Source of the DNA: Pseudomonas gozinkensis
Lineage (GTDB): Bacteria; Pseudomonadota; Gammaproteobacteria; Pseudomonadales; Pseudomonadaceae
DNA: 64,000 bases
Direction of reading: 5' to 3'
Assembly: GCF_014863585.1 (NCBI RefSeq)
Contig: NZ_CP062253.1
Location: forward strand, 6,004,001-6,068,000
Of the stretch, positions 9,961 through 18,440 are shown one piece after another; within the stretch, counting starts at the first letter, position 1, and each line of letters starts with the position of its first letter. The position numbers were made by a program, and so were the translations under genes. Under the pieces are notes generated by a model, which saw only the letters and a program-made list of their open reading frames with translations, was not told the origin of the DNA and ran no database searches.

Positions 9961-11829
9961 TCACAGGGTTTTCATGAATTCGATCAGCGCACGCTTGTCG
10001 TCGTCCGACAGCGTCGTGCCGTACAGGTGGCCGCTGTTGTGGTTGCCCTCCAGGCGCGTGTCGTAGGTGAAATCCGCCGAGGCTTTGGCCTGGGCGCCGC
10101 TGGTGACGAAGCCGACGTTGACCGGGTCGTAGACATCGGAGCCGGTGATGAACACCTGCGGACGTTTTTCCGGCGGTTGCAGCAAATCCCACAGGGTCGG
10201 CACCGAGCCGTTGTGCAGGTACGGCGCACGCAGCCAGATCCCGTCGGTGGGCGTGTTGCTGTAGCTCTGGGTCTTGCGGTAGGCGCCGAAATCGAACGGC
10301 GGTTTCTTGAAGGTGTGGAACGCCGCCACCAACCCGGTGGTGAACGAGTTCAGCCGGTGCGGATCGGTGCCGAGCTGATCGATGTTGGTGGTGACCTGCC
10401 CGGTATCGGTACGCCCGAAATCGTGACAACCCGCGCAATTGGCCTCCCACACCGGTTTGCCCTGGGCGACCTTGGCCTGATCCAGTGCCCACGGCCACGC
10501 CGGCGCCTTGTGCCCGAGCAGCCAGTTGGTCACCCGGTTGAAACTCGGCGGCAGCACCGATTCCGGCGTCGCGCCCACCGCCATCGCGGCGGCGTAGTTG
10601 CGCTCGTGGATCTTGTTGTTATTGCCGTCCCAGTGCAGGTACATCGATTCCCGGGGTTTCTGGTTCCACACTTGCGGCAGGTCGACGGTGCCAATGGTCG
10701 AGTCATCCGGGAAGCCGAACACCACCATTTTCGTCGGGTTGAACGTGTCGGTGCGCCCCGGCCCCTGTTGCGGGCGCAGTTTCTGCCAGGCGTAGGCCTG
10801 CTTCTGTTTGAGCAGCGCGGTCTTGGCCATCGGGATGATCAAGTAACGGTTGTAGATCTTCTCGAAGAAGCCCAGCTGGAACTTGCTGTTGATCGCCGCC
10901 ATCACCGCGTCGGTGGTGAATTTCGGGTCGCTGGCGCAATCGTAGGCGAACCACTGGAAGGCCTGCAGTTGCAGGGTGTTGGCCGGGGCGCTCGGCACAT
11001 TGACCGCGACGTCGCTGGCATTCGCCCGATAGGAGCCGGTGTGGCACAGCGCGCAGTTCGGCTCGACGGTCGGGTAACCGATCTGCCGCTTGGCCATGCC
11101 GATCGGCAGGTCCTTGCCGTTCTCGAACAGGAATCCGAAGACTTCCCAGCCACCGGGTTTCGGCAGTTTTTCCGGGCACATCTGCGGCAATACCGAGAAC
11201 AGGTAATACGGAATCCGCGCTTCGATGCCGAGGCCGATGGCGGCGTATTTGTAGTGATCTTCGTCGGAGGCGTAATCCTGCTCCGGCACCACGCGCAGCA
11301 TCTGATACCAGGTCTGGTAACCGATGAACGCCAGCAACGCCAGCACGATCAGCGTGCCGACCTTGAACGCGTGACTCTGCCACTGCCGCGCCCACGCTGC
11401 GCGCCATTCGCGCCAGCCGTCACAGAGCAGCGCCAGGGGTCGGTTTTCCGGCGTGGTGCCGAGGTACAGCAGGATGCCGAGGATCAGGAAAAAGCTCAGG
11501 TCGCCCATCAGCATCGGCACGAACACCGAGCCCTGGCTGCTGGTGTTGATCAGGTAGATCCAGAACGCCACCGCGATCAGCCGAGTCAGCACGCAGAGCC
11601 AGGAGTGCACCACATAGCGCGGCGCGTTGAAGCCCGACGGCATGTAGAACACGCTGATGCCCACCAGCAGCATCCCGGCGTTTTCCAGCCACGGGTCGGA
11701 GAGTTGCGGCGGCAGGCCGACCACCGATGTCAGCAACCCCGGCGCAAACAGCGCCGGGATCGCGAACACCATGTTCATCGCAATGCCGAGCCAGATGAAG
11801 CGTTGAAACCAGCGGATGTAGCTGTCCAT
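9961..11829 (-). CDS. Membrane-anchored di-haem cytochrome c (RoxA/MauG-like C-terminus)
   Basis: About 622 residues. The first ~200 form several membrane segments (for example GIAMNMVFAIPALFAPGLL and VGTLIVLALLAFIGY). The rest looks periplasmic with two haem c sites, CALCH near residue 259 and CAGCH near 465. The motif WLRAPYLHNGSVPTLWDLL is shared with bacterial di-haem peroxidases and RoxA-type rubber oxygenases. Likely role: accept electrons from the neighbouring GMC flavoprotein and pass them to the respiratory chain, or act as a peroxidase; the sequence alone does not decide. The start could be 11838 or 11829; AAGGAA lies 9 bp before the latter. Fusion of a DoxX-like membrane domain with this cytochrome is unusual. 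Confidence 0.8.
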   Translation of the reverse strand: MDSYIRWFQRFIWLGIAMNMVFAIPALFAPGLLTSVVGLPPQLSDPWLENAGMLLVGISVFYMPSGFNAPRYVVHSWLCVLTRLIAVAFWIYLINTSSQGSVFVPMLMGDLSFFLILGILLYLGTTPENRPLALLCDGWREWRAAWARQWQSHAFKVGTLIVLALLAFIGYQTWYQMLRVVPEQDYASDEDHYKYAAIGLGIEARIPYYLFSVLPQMCPEKLPKPGGWEVFGFLFENGKDLPIGMAKRQIGYPTVEPNCALCHTGSYRANASDVAVNVPSAPANTLQLQAFQWFAYDCASDPKFTTDAVMAAINSKFQLGFFEKIYNRYLIIPMAKTALLKQKQAYAWQKLRPQQGPGRTDTFNPTKMVVFGFPDDSTIGTVDLPQVWNQKPRESMYLHWDGNNNKIHERNYAAAMAVGATPESVLPPSFNRVTNWLLGHKAPAWPWALDQAKVAQGKPVWEANCAGCHDFGRTDTGQVTTNIDQLGTDPHRLNSFTTGLVAAFHTFKKPPFDFGAYRKTQSYSNTPTDGIWLRAPYLHNGSVPTLWDLLQPPEKRPQVFITGSDVYDPVNVGFVTSGAQAKASADFTYDTRLEGNHNSGHLYGTTLSDDDKRALIEFMKTL

Positions 11830-11881
11830 ATCATCCATTTCCTTGTGCAGACTGGAGAGGTGTAGCGCCTGATATACCGCT

Positions 11882-11972
11882 ATCGCTGGCAAGCCAGCTC
11901 CCACAGGGTCTAGAGGTGTTCACAGGATTAGTGCCTGGCACTATCCAATGTGGGAGCTGGCTTGCCAGCGAT
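11882..11972. repeat. REP inverted pair inside the GMC-cytochrome operon
   Basis: 11882-11905 and 11949-11972, GCTGGC subtype, in the 163-bp gap between the fusion gene and the cytochrome gene. Confidence 0.9.
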
Positions 11973-11992
11973 GCAGTCGACTCGGTCCGAGA

Positions 11993-14900
11993 TCAACCGA
12001 GGGCTGTTTTCTCCAGGTGCTCAAGGATGATCGGATACACATCGACCACCGCGTTCTTGCCGAACATGCAATCGATGTGGCCGTAACCCGGCACCACATG
12101 CCGGCTGTAGCGCTCCGGCCCGTGCTTCTCGCAAACCCGCTGATAAGTCTTGAGCGTACTTTCCGGCAGATAACACTGGTTGTCGGCGCCGCTGATGAAG
12201 CAGATCGGCATGCTCAGCCGATCAAAGTGCGGCATGTATACGTCGTGCCCTTTGAAATCCACCAGATGCCCTTTGCGCACGATCAGCGCCAGGTGCTCGA
12301 AGGTCTCGATGTTCGACTCGCCGAACAACTCGTGCAGGTTGTCGTGCAGGGTTTCGTTGAGGGTGTCGTGGCGATACAGCGAGGCATACATGAAGGTGAT
12401 GCGGTGGCACACCGGGTTGGTGCAATAGCCCTGGGCTTCGATCCGCGCGTAGCCGTTGAGCGCCTTGTCGTAGAGCCGGTTGAACCAGTTCTCCTTGCTG
12501 TCGGCATAAGCGGTCATCGATTTGATGCCGATCGCATCGAGCATTCCCGGCAAGTGCAGACCGGCCTTCAGCCCCGTTGCCGTCGCGACCACCGTATCGG
12601 CGGCAATCTGCGAGCAGACCACCGAACGCACACCCTGCAAACCGGCGAGCAGCGACATGAAGAACGTGGTCGCGCCGTAGCAATGCACCACGCACTGCAC
12701 GTCTTTGGCGTGGGTTTCCTGCTGGATCTGTGCGATGGCGGCCTTGAAGTCGTACTGGGCGATCTGGTCGCCGTTCCATTCCTTCTTGCTTGCCGGCAGC
12801 AGGATGCTCACCCGGAAATCCAGCAGCCACACGTCGTAGTCGTGCTTGCAGAGAAACTCCAGCAGGTTGGTCTGGATCGTATCGGTGGAGAAGATATTCG
12901 AGCCCACCCCCAGACCATGCACCAGCATCACCGGGCCTTTGCTGCCGGCCTGATAGCGGGTCAGGCGCAACTGCACGCGGTCTTCAGTGGAGAAGAAATG
13001 CACGGCCGGCGTCGGTGCATCCAGTGGCCGTTTCAGCCGTGGTGGCGCGTCGGGGTTGAAGTATTTGTCACCGGCAAACACCCCGCCATAACTCTCCCAG
13101 AGAATCCCGGCGAAGAACTTGCCGAACCGCGCCAGCCCTTCGATGCGCTCACGCTCGTTGCGCGCATTGAGGACTTTCATGGTGGCCATCTGCTTGGCGA
13201 AATCGGTCGGTTTGATGTGCATCACCCCGGAGCCGATCACCTCGCCGGTCTTGTCCGGCCCGCGATACAGCGTCACGTAGAGAGTGCTGGTGTCGTGCCA
13301 GATGTTCAGCACGCCGTTGTCTTCCGGCACGGTCTTGAAGGCGCTGAAGAAATAGTCGTTACCGTCCTCGGCGGTCAGTTTCATGTCGTATTTCATGTGA
13401 CGCGTATCGACCTGCTGCTCGAATTGCTCGAACAGGTTGAACACGCCGTTGCTGGCAGTCAGCGGTTCCGGCGACAGCGCCGGGGCGATCACCGTGCCGA
13501 CGATGGTCGCAGCGTGTTCCGGCTCCTTGATCATGCGGTTGAGGTCATTGGCGGTGATGGTCAGGGTGAAGTCGATCGGCGAGTTGTCCGCCTCGCCGCG
13601 TTTGGCAGCCGCCTCATAAACCTTCAGATCGGTGCTTTGCGCGGCGGTGAAGGCGCGGGAGAAGTAGCCCTTCATGGTTTCGGTGAACTGCACGCCGAGA
13701 GTCGGCGGTGCGGTCTGTTTGCGCGGCGCCGACGGCAGCGTGTAGTCGATCGTCCAGCCGCGATCGGCGGCCAGCAGGCCCATGTTGCGCTCGCTCACGG
13801 CGGAGATGGTCAGCAGCGGGTTGACCGCCAGTGATGTCGGGATCACCGCGCCGTCGGTCACGTACAGGTTGGCGTAGACATCAGTGCCACTGGCGCCACT
13901 GAACACCTGGCCCTTGTGGTTGACCACGCCTTGCGCGGCGTCCTCGCCCATCACGCAACCGCCCAGCGGATGCACCGAGACGATGCTGTGCTTGAGCAGC
14001 CTGGTCCAGATCGGATTCTCCACCCAGATCCCGCCCAGGGCCTTGGTGCTCTGGTACAGCCGTTCGTTGCCGATCTTGAAGTTTTCCTGCTCGCCGACGC
14101 CCGGCCAGTCAATGCGCAGTTGATCCTTGTTGTCGAGGACCATGCGTCCCTGCCCACTGTCGTGGCTCATGATCAGGTAGGTCTGCATGTTGTGCAGCGC
14201 GCCGTGATACGGGCCGCGCAGGAAGCTTTCGGCTTCGCGCTCCTTGTACTTCACTTTGCCGCTGAAGCTGTCGTCGGTGGGCTTGCCGATCATCTCGGCG
14301 AACCCGGCCATCGCCGGCACCATCGGCCGGCCGAGCGCGCCGGGAATCGAGCCTTCCTCGATGACCATACGACTGCTGCGGTCACCCTCGGTGCGCATGT
14401 CGATGATCGAGGTGATGCACGGGCCGATCGGTTGCAGTTCCTTGGCCGAATGCGCGCCGAAACCGATGCCATTGATGGTCTGCTCGCAGTTGTGGCCGAA
14501 GCCGAGGATGTCGCCGTTGCCGCTCATGTTTTCGCCGAGCTGGCCGGACATCACCAGGCCCTTGTCCCGCGAGCGCAGCAAAATTTCGGTGGAGCCGAGA
14601 GTGCCGGCAGACACCACGACGATGTCGGCTTTCACAAACAGCGTCGGCGCGTCGAACTTCTCGCGGCCGCTGTCCAGGTATTGGAAGTGCACGATCCAGC
14701 CGTTGCCGTCGCGCTCCAGATGCCGCACCTGGGCCTGGCAGAAAATCTCCGCGCCGTGGTTGGTGGCGTCCGGCAGGTAGTTCATCAGCGTGGTGTTCTT
14801 GGCCTTGTTGTTACAGCCCGACACGCAGTCACCGCAGTGGTTGCACGGCAGTTGCTCGACGCCGACGTGGTTGAGGTTGTTGGGCAGTTTGTCGAAGGTC

Positions 14901-15445
14901 ACGTTGATCGGCGGCTTGTAGAAGTGCGCGCCTTGCTTGAGGAAGTCTGCGGACTTTTTGTTGGCATCAAGCTTCGGCAGGTTCGGCGCGGTGCTCGGGT
15001 AGGGATTGGGCTTGAGCATCTCCCGGGCCTTGGCGTAGCCCGCCTTGAGTAAGCCGTCCTGGTCATTGCGCACCGCCAGTGGCCAGCGTGGATCCTGGAA
15101 TACCTCATCGGTCGGCTCCAGGGAAACGTTGGCATTGATCAGCGACGTGCCGCCGAGGCCGCAACCGACCACCACGTTCTGCTGGGCGTTGACGTGCAGG
15201 TCGAACAACCCGGTGCGCGAGCCGATGTGGCCGTCCGGATCATGTACCTGCAATTCCTCGGTCGCGGCGATCATGGTGTTGGGGTATTCGCCGGGCCGGA
15301 TTTCCCGACCACGTTCCAGCAGACAGACCTTTTTACCGGCCCGGGACAGGCGCGACGCGGCAATGCCGCCGCCGTACCCGGAGCCGATGACGATCACGTC
15401 GTAGTGTTCCTTGATTTCGCTGATGGGCGTTGCGATCCGTGTCAT
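11993..15445 (-). CDS. GMC oxidoreductase fused to an alpha/beta hydrolase
   Basis: This 1150-residue protein begins with an FAD Rossmann site (VIVIGSGYGGGIAASRLSRAG, about 17-37) and a cholesterol-oxidase-like GMC domain, including the C-terminal SVHPLGGCVMG active-site His and the NPLLTISA motif. A C-x2-C-x2-C-x3-C motif (C201, C204, C207, C211) sits inside the GMC part, as in long-chain alcohol oxidases, and could hold an Fe-S cluster. A spacer of ~240 residues follows, then an alpha/beta hydrolase from ~830: VHGLGVGSN oxyanion loop, nucleophile elbow HCYGA with Cys922 instead of Ser, SGADNQCY acid and GYGHIDC histidine. Plausibly it cleaves an ester and oxidises the released alcohol (sterol or long-chain type). 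First gene of the operon with the cytochrome and phosphoesterase; no signal peptide is obvious. Confidence 0.85.
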   Translation of the reverse strand: MTRIATPISEIKEHYDVIVIGSGYGGGIAASRLSRAGKKVCLLERGREIRPGEYPNTMIAATEELQVHDPDGHIGSRTGLFDLHVNAQQNVVVGCGLGGTSLINANVSLEPTDEVFQDPRWPLAVRNDQDGLLKAGYAKAREMLKPNPYPSTAPNLPKLDANKKSADFLKQGAHFYKPPINVTFDKLPNNLNHVGVEQLPCNHCGDCVSGCNNKAKNTTLMNYLPDATNHGAEIFCQAQVRHLERDGNGWIVHFQYLDSGREKFDAPTLFVKADIVVVSAGTLGSTEILLRSRDKGLVMSGQLGENMSGNGDILGFGHNCEQTINGIGFGAHSAKELQPIGPCITSIIDMRTEGDRSSRMVIEEGSIPGALGRPMVPAMAGFAEMIGKPTDDSFSGKVKYKEREAESFLRGPYHGALHNMQTYLIMSHDSGQGRMVLDNKDQLRIDWPGVGEQENFKIGNERLYQSTKALGGIWVENPIWTRLLKHSIVSVHPLGGCVMGEDAAQGVVNHKGQVFSGASGTDVYANLYVTDGAVIPTSLAVNPLLTISAVSERNMGLLAADRGWTIDYTLPSAPRKQTAPPTLGVQFTETMKGYFSRAFTAAQSTDLKVYEAAAKRGEADNSPIDFTLTITANDLNRMIKEPEHAATIVGTVIAPALSPEPLTASNGVFNLFEQFEQQVDTRHMKYDMKLTAEDGNDYFFSAFKTVPEDNGVLNIWHDTSTLYVTLYRGPDKTGEVIGSGVMHIKPTDFAKQMATMKVLNARNERERIEGLARFGKFFAGILWESYGGVFAGDKYFNPDAPPRLKRPLDAPTPAVHFFSTEDRVQLRLTRYQAGSKGPVMLVHGLGVGSNIFSTDTIQTNLLEFLCKHDYDVWLLDFRVSILLPASKKEWNGDQIAQYDFKAAIAQIQQETHAKDVQCVVHCYGATTFFMSLLAGLQGVRSVVCSQIAADTVVATATGLKAGLHLPGMLDAIGIKSMTAYADSKENWFNRLYDKALNGYARIEAQGYCTNPVCHRITFMYASLYRHDTLNETLHDNLHELFGESNIETFEHLALIVRKGHLVDFKGHDVYMPHFDRLSMPICFISGADNQCYLPESTLKTYQRVCEKHGPERYSRHVVPGYGHIDCMFGKNAVVDVYPIILEHLEKTALG

Positions 15446-15839
15446 GAGGTGGTTCCTCTCTCAGGCAGATGGGGCAACTCTGCGGTTGCCTGCAATCAAT
15501 GGGCGAACGGGCACCTGGCCTCCGGGAAATCCCGACGGCAGTACAACGGTTTGGGCAGGAATCAGGCGCTACAGGCGGGCGTGCTGATTGGCGGCTCGAC
15601 GCAACGTGCGCTTGCGCGGCGAAGGTGCCGGCGGAGCACGGAGCGTGCAGGGATTGAGGGCCAGGCGGTGTGGCTGGGTATCCATCACGCGTTCTCCCTG
15701 AACCAGATGTGGATAAGTGACGGCTGTCCTTGTGCCATTGCAGTGAAGACAGGCACCGGATCGAAGTCAAGGCAGCCTCTTAGAACTGTATGAAATCTGA
15801 TCAATTGCCTTTTGGACTAAGCCAGCCGGGGGTTACAAG
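15446..15839. other. Intergenic region upstream of the GMC operon, no convincing gene
   Basis: GC-rich, with no codon-like pattern in long frames. It holds a possible 38-codon leftward ORF (15569-15685, start ATG with GGGAGA upstream, Arg-rich product) and a reverse DnaA-box 9-mer TGTGGATAA at 15708-15716. The last ~50 bp look like the tail of the repeat family that follows. Confidence 0.4.
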
Positions 15840-16400
15840 GTTTGGCGAACAAGTTATCCACATAGCCACCCACAGCTAATGGGGACAACTGTGGATGACC
15901 TGGAAAAATAAACGGGTTTTTGTGAAGAAAAACCGTGACTTATCCAGAAGCAGGGTTTCCATTAGCGATTGAGTATTTTTTGATCAAATCGCCGCATGGC
16001 ACGGATTACGTGGCTTGCAGAGGATGGCGAACACCTTATCCACAGAAGCGCCAACAGAGTTCGGGGGTAACTTGGCGGGTGCTGTGGAAAAACGCTGGAG
16101 CCGTTGATAAATCGGGGTTTGCGTGGGGATTGCCGGGTTAAAACGCTGAATTGGACGTTTTTTGATCAGATCCTTGTAAGCCACGGTTTATAGGGCTCTT
16201 AGCGGATAGCGAACATCTTATCCACAGAAACGCCAACAGAGATTGGGGGCAAGTCGGGGAGTTGTGCTGGGAAAAATCTCAGAAAAAACCGCGAGTTAGG
16301 CTGGTTGTTTTTTGATCTGAGGGCTGGAGGGCTTGGTTTGTATGGGGTTTGGAGAGGGGCGAACATGTTATCCACAGAGTGGTTAACAGGGATTGTGGGT
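15840..16400. repeat. Degenerate tandem repeats each carrying a DnaA-box 9-mer
   Basis: At least four related units start GGCGAACA-n-TTATCCACA; the better units continue CGCCAACAGAG and end TTTTTTGATC. The perfect 9-mer TTATCCACA occurs at 15854-15862, 16036-16044, 16218-16226 and 16368-16376, i.e. spaced 182, 182 and 150 bp, all in the same orientation. A reverse copy is at 15708-15716, and near matches (CTGTGGAT, CTTATCCAG) lie between. There is no ORF. The region separates the GMC operon from the etf genes and is not next to dnaA/gidA/parAB-type origin genes. Confidence 0.8.
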
Positions 16401-16439
16401 AAAGCGCCCTCTCCCGAAGGGAGAGGGTCAGCAACGGTT

Positions 16440-17210
16440 TCAGCGGACAACACCTTCTTCGATCAGCAGCTTGAGAATGGCTTCAGCACCGGCCTGCGCC
16501 GTCACGCCTTTCAGGACTTGCCCACCACCGCCACTGGCCTTGGCCGTCGCCGCCTTCATCCGGTCAGCCCCGCTCTTCGCCTTGATCACCTTCAACCGCT
16601 TTGGTCGTGGCTTGGCCGGTTGCAGGGTCGCCACCGCGAGCAATTCGTCGTCCACCACTTCCACGTCTTTAGCCTGAAGAGCGCCACGCCGCGCCGGGCC
16701 GTAAGCACTTTGCCGAGGCTTGGGCGCAGCGTTATCCACAGTCGCCAGAAACGGCAGGCGCACCTTCAACCGGCGGCGCTGCCCACGAGGCAACGCTTGC
16801 AGCACCAGCGCCGAGCCGTCGTTGATCGATTCGACCTGCGCCAGCCCCACCACCAGCGGCCAGCCCAGCCCCTCGGCCAGCAGGAACGGCAACATCCCCG
16901 AGCCCTCGCCGGTTTCTGCCTGGCTGCCAGTCAGTACGACTTGTGCACCGGCATCACGCAGATACTCGGTCAACGCCGGCAACGCGTCGGCGCCAGCCGG
17001 TTGTTCCAGCACATGCATCTGCGCAAGCCCCATGCCCAGATAGGCGCGCAGCGCCGGTTCGGCGATGTCGCCGGCGTGCAGCACTTGCAGGCTGTCCCCC
17101 GCCAGTTGCAGGCCGAGCTCCACCGCGCGGGCGTCCTGATCGGCGCGGCGCGGGCGGCCGGAGGTCGGGTGGGCGCCGATTGAAACCAGACTGATGATCT
17201 TTGTGCTCAT
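16440..17210 (-). CDS. etfB: Electron transfer flavoprotein beta subunit (dimethylglycine-specific)
   Basis: The 256-residue ETF-beta-like protein contains the ETF signature region (NPGADA-like PAGADALPALTEYL, VVLTGSQAETGEGSGMLPFLLAEGLG). It differs from housekeeping EtfB in a longer, Lys/Ala-rich C-terminus (KPRPKRLKVIKAKSG...). ETFs carry electrons from flavin dehydrogenases to the quinone pool. This pair (PA5401/PA5400 equivalents) lies directly downstream of dgcA-dgcB and is taken to serve dimethylglycine oxidation; that role is from context. The start at 17210 has AAGGAAC a few bases before it. Last gene of the operon, 9 bp after etfA. Confidence 0.88.
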   Translation of the reverse strand: MSTKIISLVSIGAHPTSGRPRRADQDARAVELGLQLAGDSLQVLHAGDIAEPALRAYLGMGLAQMHVLEQPAGADALPALTEYLRDAGAQVVLTGSQAETGEGSGMLPFLLAEGLGWPLVVGLAQVESINDGSALVLQALPRGQRRRLKVRLPFLATVDNAAPKPRQSAYGPARRGALQAKDVEVVDDELLAVATLQPAKPRPKRLKVIKAKSGADRMKAATAKASGGGGQVLKGVTAQAGAEAILKLLIEEGVVR

Positions 17211-17219
17211 AACCGTTCC

Positions 17220-18440
17220 TTAAGCCGCATCGCGCTTGGCTTCGTTGCGGTAAGCCTCTACCGCCGCGATCAAGGCCTGAAGAATTTCCGCGCTTTCGCC
17301 GATCACCGACAGGTCGGCACGCTTGATCATGTCGCAACCCGGATCGAGGTTGATCGCCACCACCTTGTCGCAGGCACCGATGCCTTGCAGGTGCTGGATC
17401 GCCCCGGAAATCCCCACGGCCACGTAAACCCGAGCGGTGACCCAGGTGCCGGACGCGCCGACCTGTCGATCACGGGCCATGAAGCCGTCGTCCACCGCCA
17501 CCCGCGAAGCGCCTTCGGTGGCGCCGAGGGCGGCGGCAGTCCTGTGGAAAAGCGCCCAGTCCTTGACCCCGTTGCCGCCGGAGAAGATGAACTCGGCTTC
17601 GGCCATCGGAATCGCCGCCGGATCCACCGCCACCGCACCCAGATCCTCGATCCGCGACAGACTGCGCGCCACAGGTGTGGATAACTCAACCGGCAGCGCT
17701 TCGTGTCGGGTTTCACTGACCGGCTCGGCACATTCGGCGGACGCCAGAATCAGCCGCGCCACCGGGCGGGCAAGATCCTGCAACCCGGCACCGGCGCGGC
17801 CGATGCACTCCTGATCCTTGACCTGCCACACCCGTGTAGCCGGGCGTTCGCCCAGTGCGGCAGCAAAGCGCCGCCCGAGTTCGCCGCCACCGCTGCGGCT
17901 GTCCGGCAACAGCCAGTGACGCGGGTTGAACTGGTTATCCACAGCCCGCAGACCCTGGATCCGTTGTTCCGGTGCATAACCGCTGAACTCTTCGCCTTCC
18001 AGCACCAGCAGGCGGTCAACGCCCGCCGTGGCGAAAGCGTTTTCCTTGTGCTCGCCGAACACCACGGCCAGCACCGCACCGTCGCTGCCGGCCAACTGAT
18101 GAGCCAGGCCGAGCAAATCACGGTCATGGCTGCTCAAGCGGCCGCCGACCATGTCCGGCACCACGCTGATGTAGAACGCCGGGGCCGGCACCTGATGCAG
18201 CGGCAATTGCACTTCGACCGCTGCCGAACGTTTGACCGCCCCGCCCTGCTGGGCGCCGCTGCGGTCGATGCGCTTGATGCCGTTCGGCCCGATGAAGCCG
18301 ATGCCGTGCAGGTTCTTGCGGATGATCCCGTTGGGGCCCATCCAGCTGTGTTGCGCCGGTTGCATGGCCGCGTGCAGCGGGTGCAGACGGTTACGTGCAA
18401 TCCATTCGGCGCGGGGGTCGCGGCGGATAATGTCGCTCAT
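17220..18440 (-). CDS. etfA: Electron transfer flavoprotein alpha subunit (dimethylglycine-specific)
   Basis: 406 residues, about 90 longer than a typical EtfA. The C-terminal FAD domain is clear: SGGNGVKDW, then GASRVAVDDGFMARDRQVG, then VYVAVGISGAIQHLQGI and INLDPGCDMIKRADLSVIGE. The extra N-terminus (residues ~1-80) includes two copies of GPNGIxR (IIRKN and IKRID) and is rich in His and Arg; its role is unknown. The start codon overlaps the dgcB stop by one base (TGATG), showing translational coupling. With EtfB it should form the electron acceptor for DgcAB. Confidence 0.88.
   Translation of the reverse strand: MSDIIRRDPRAEWIARNRLHPLHAAMQPAQHSWMGPNGIIRKNLHGIGFIGPNGIKRIDRSGAQQGGAVKRSAAVEVQLPLHQVPAPAFYISVVPDMVGGRLSSHDRDLLGLAHQLAGSDGAVLAVVFGEHKENAFATAGVDRLLVLEGEEFSGYAPEQRIQGLRAVDNQFNPRHWLLPDSRSGGGELGRRFAAALGERPATRVWQVKDQECIGRAGAGLQDLARPVARLILASAECAEPVSETRHEALPVELSTPVARSLSRIEDLGAVAVDPAAIPMAEAEFIFSGGNGVKDWALFHRTAAALGATEGASRVAVDDGFMARDRQVGASGTWVTARVYVAVGISGAIQHLQGIGACDKVVAINLDPGCDMIKRADLSVIGESAEILQALIAAVEAYRNEAKRDAA

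Noticed and set aside
15840..16400. DnaA boxes as a chromosomal origin (oriC)
   Set aside because: No dnaA, gidA/mnmG, rpmH or parAB genes adjacent, boxes far apart in one orientation, and no AT-rich unwinding region next to them.
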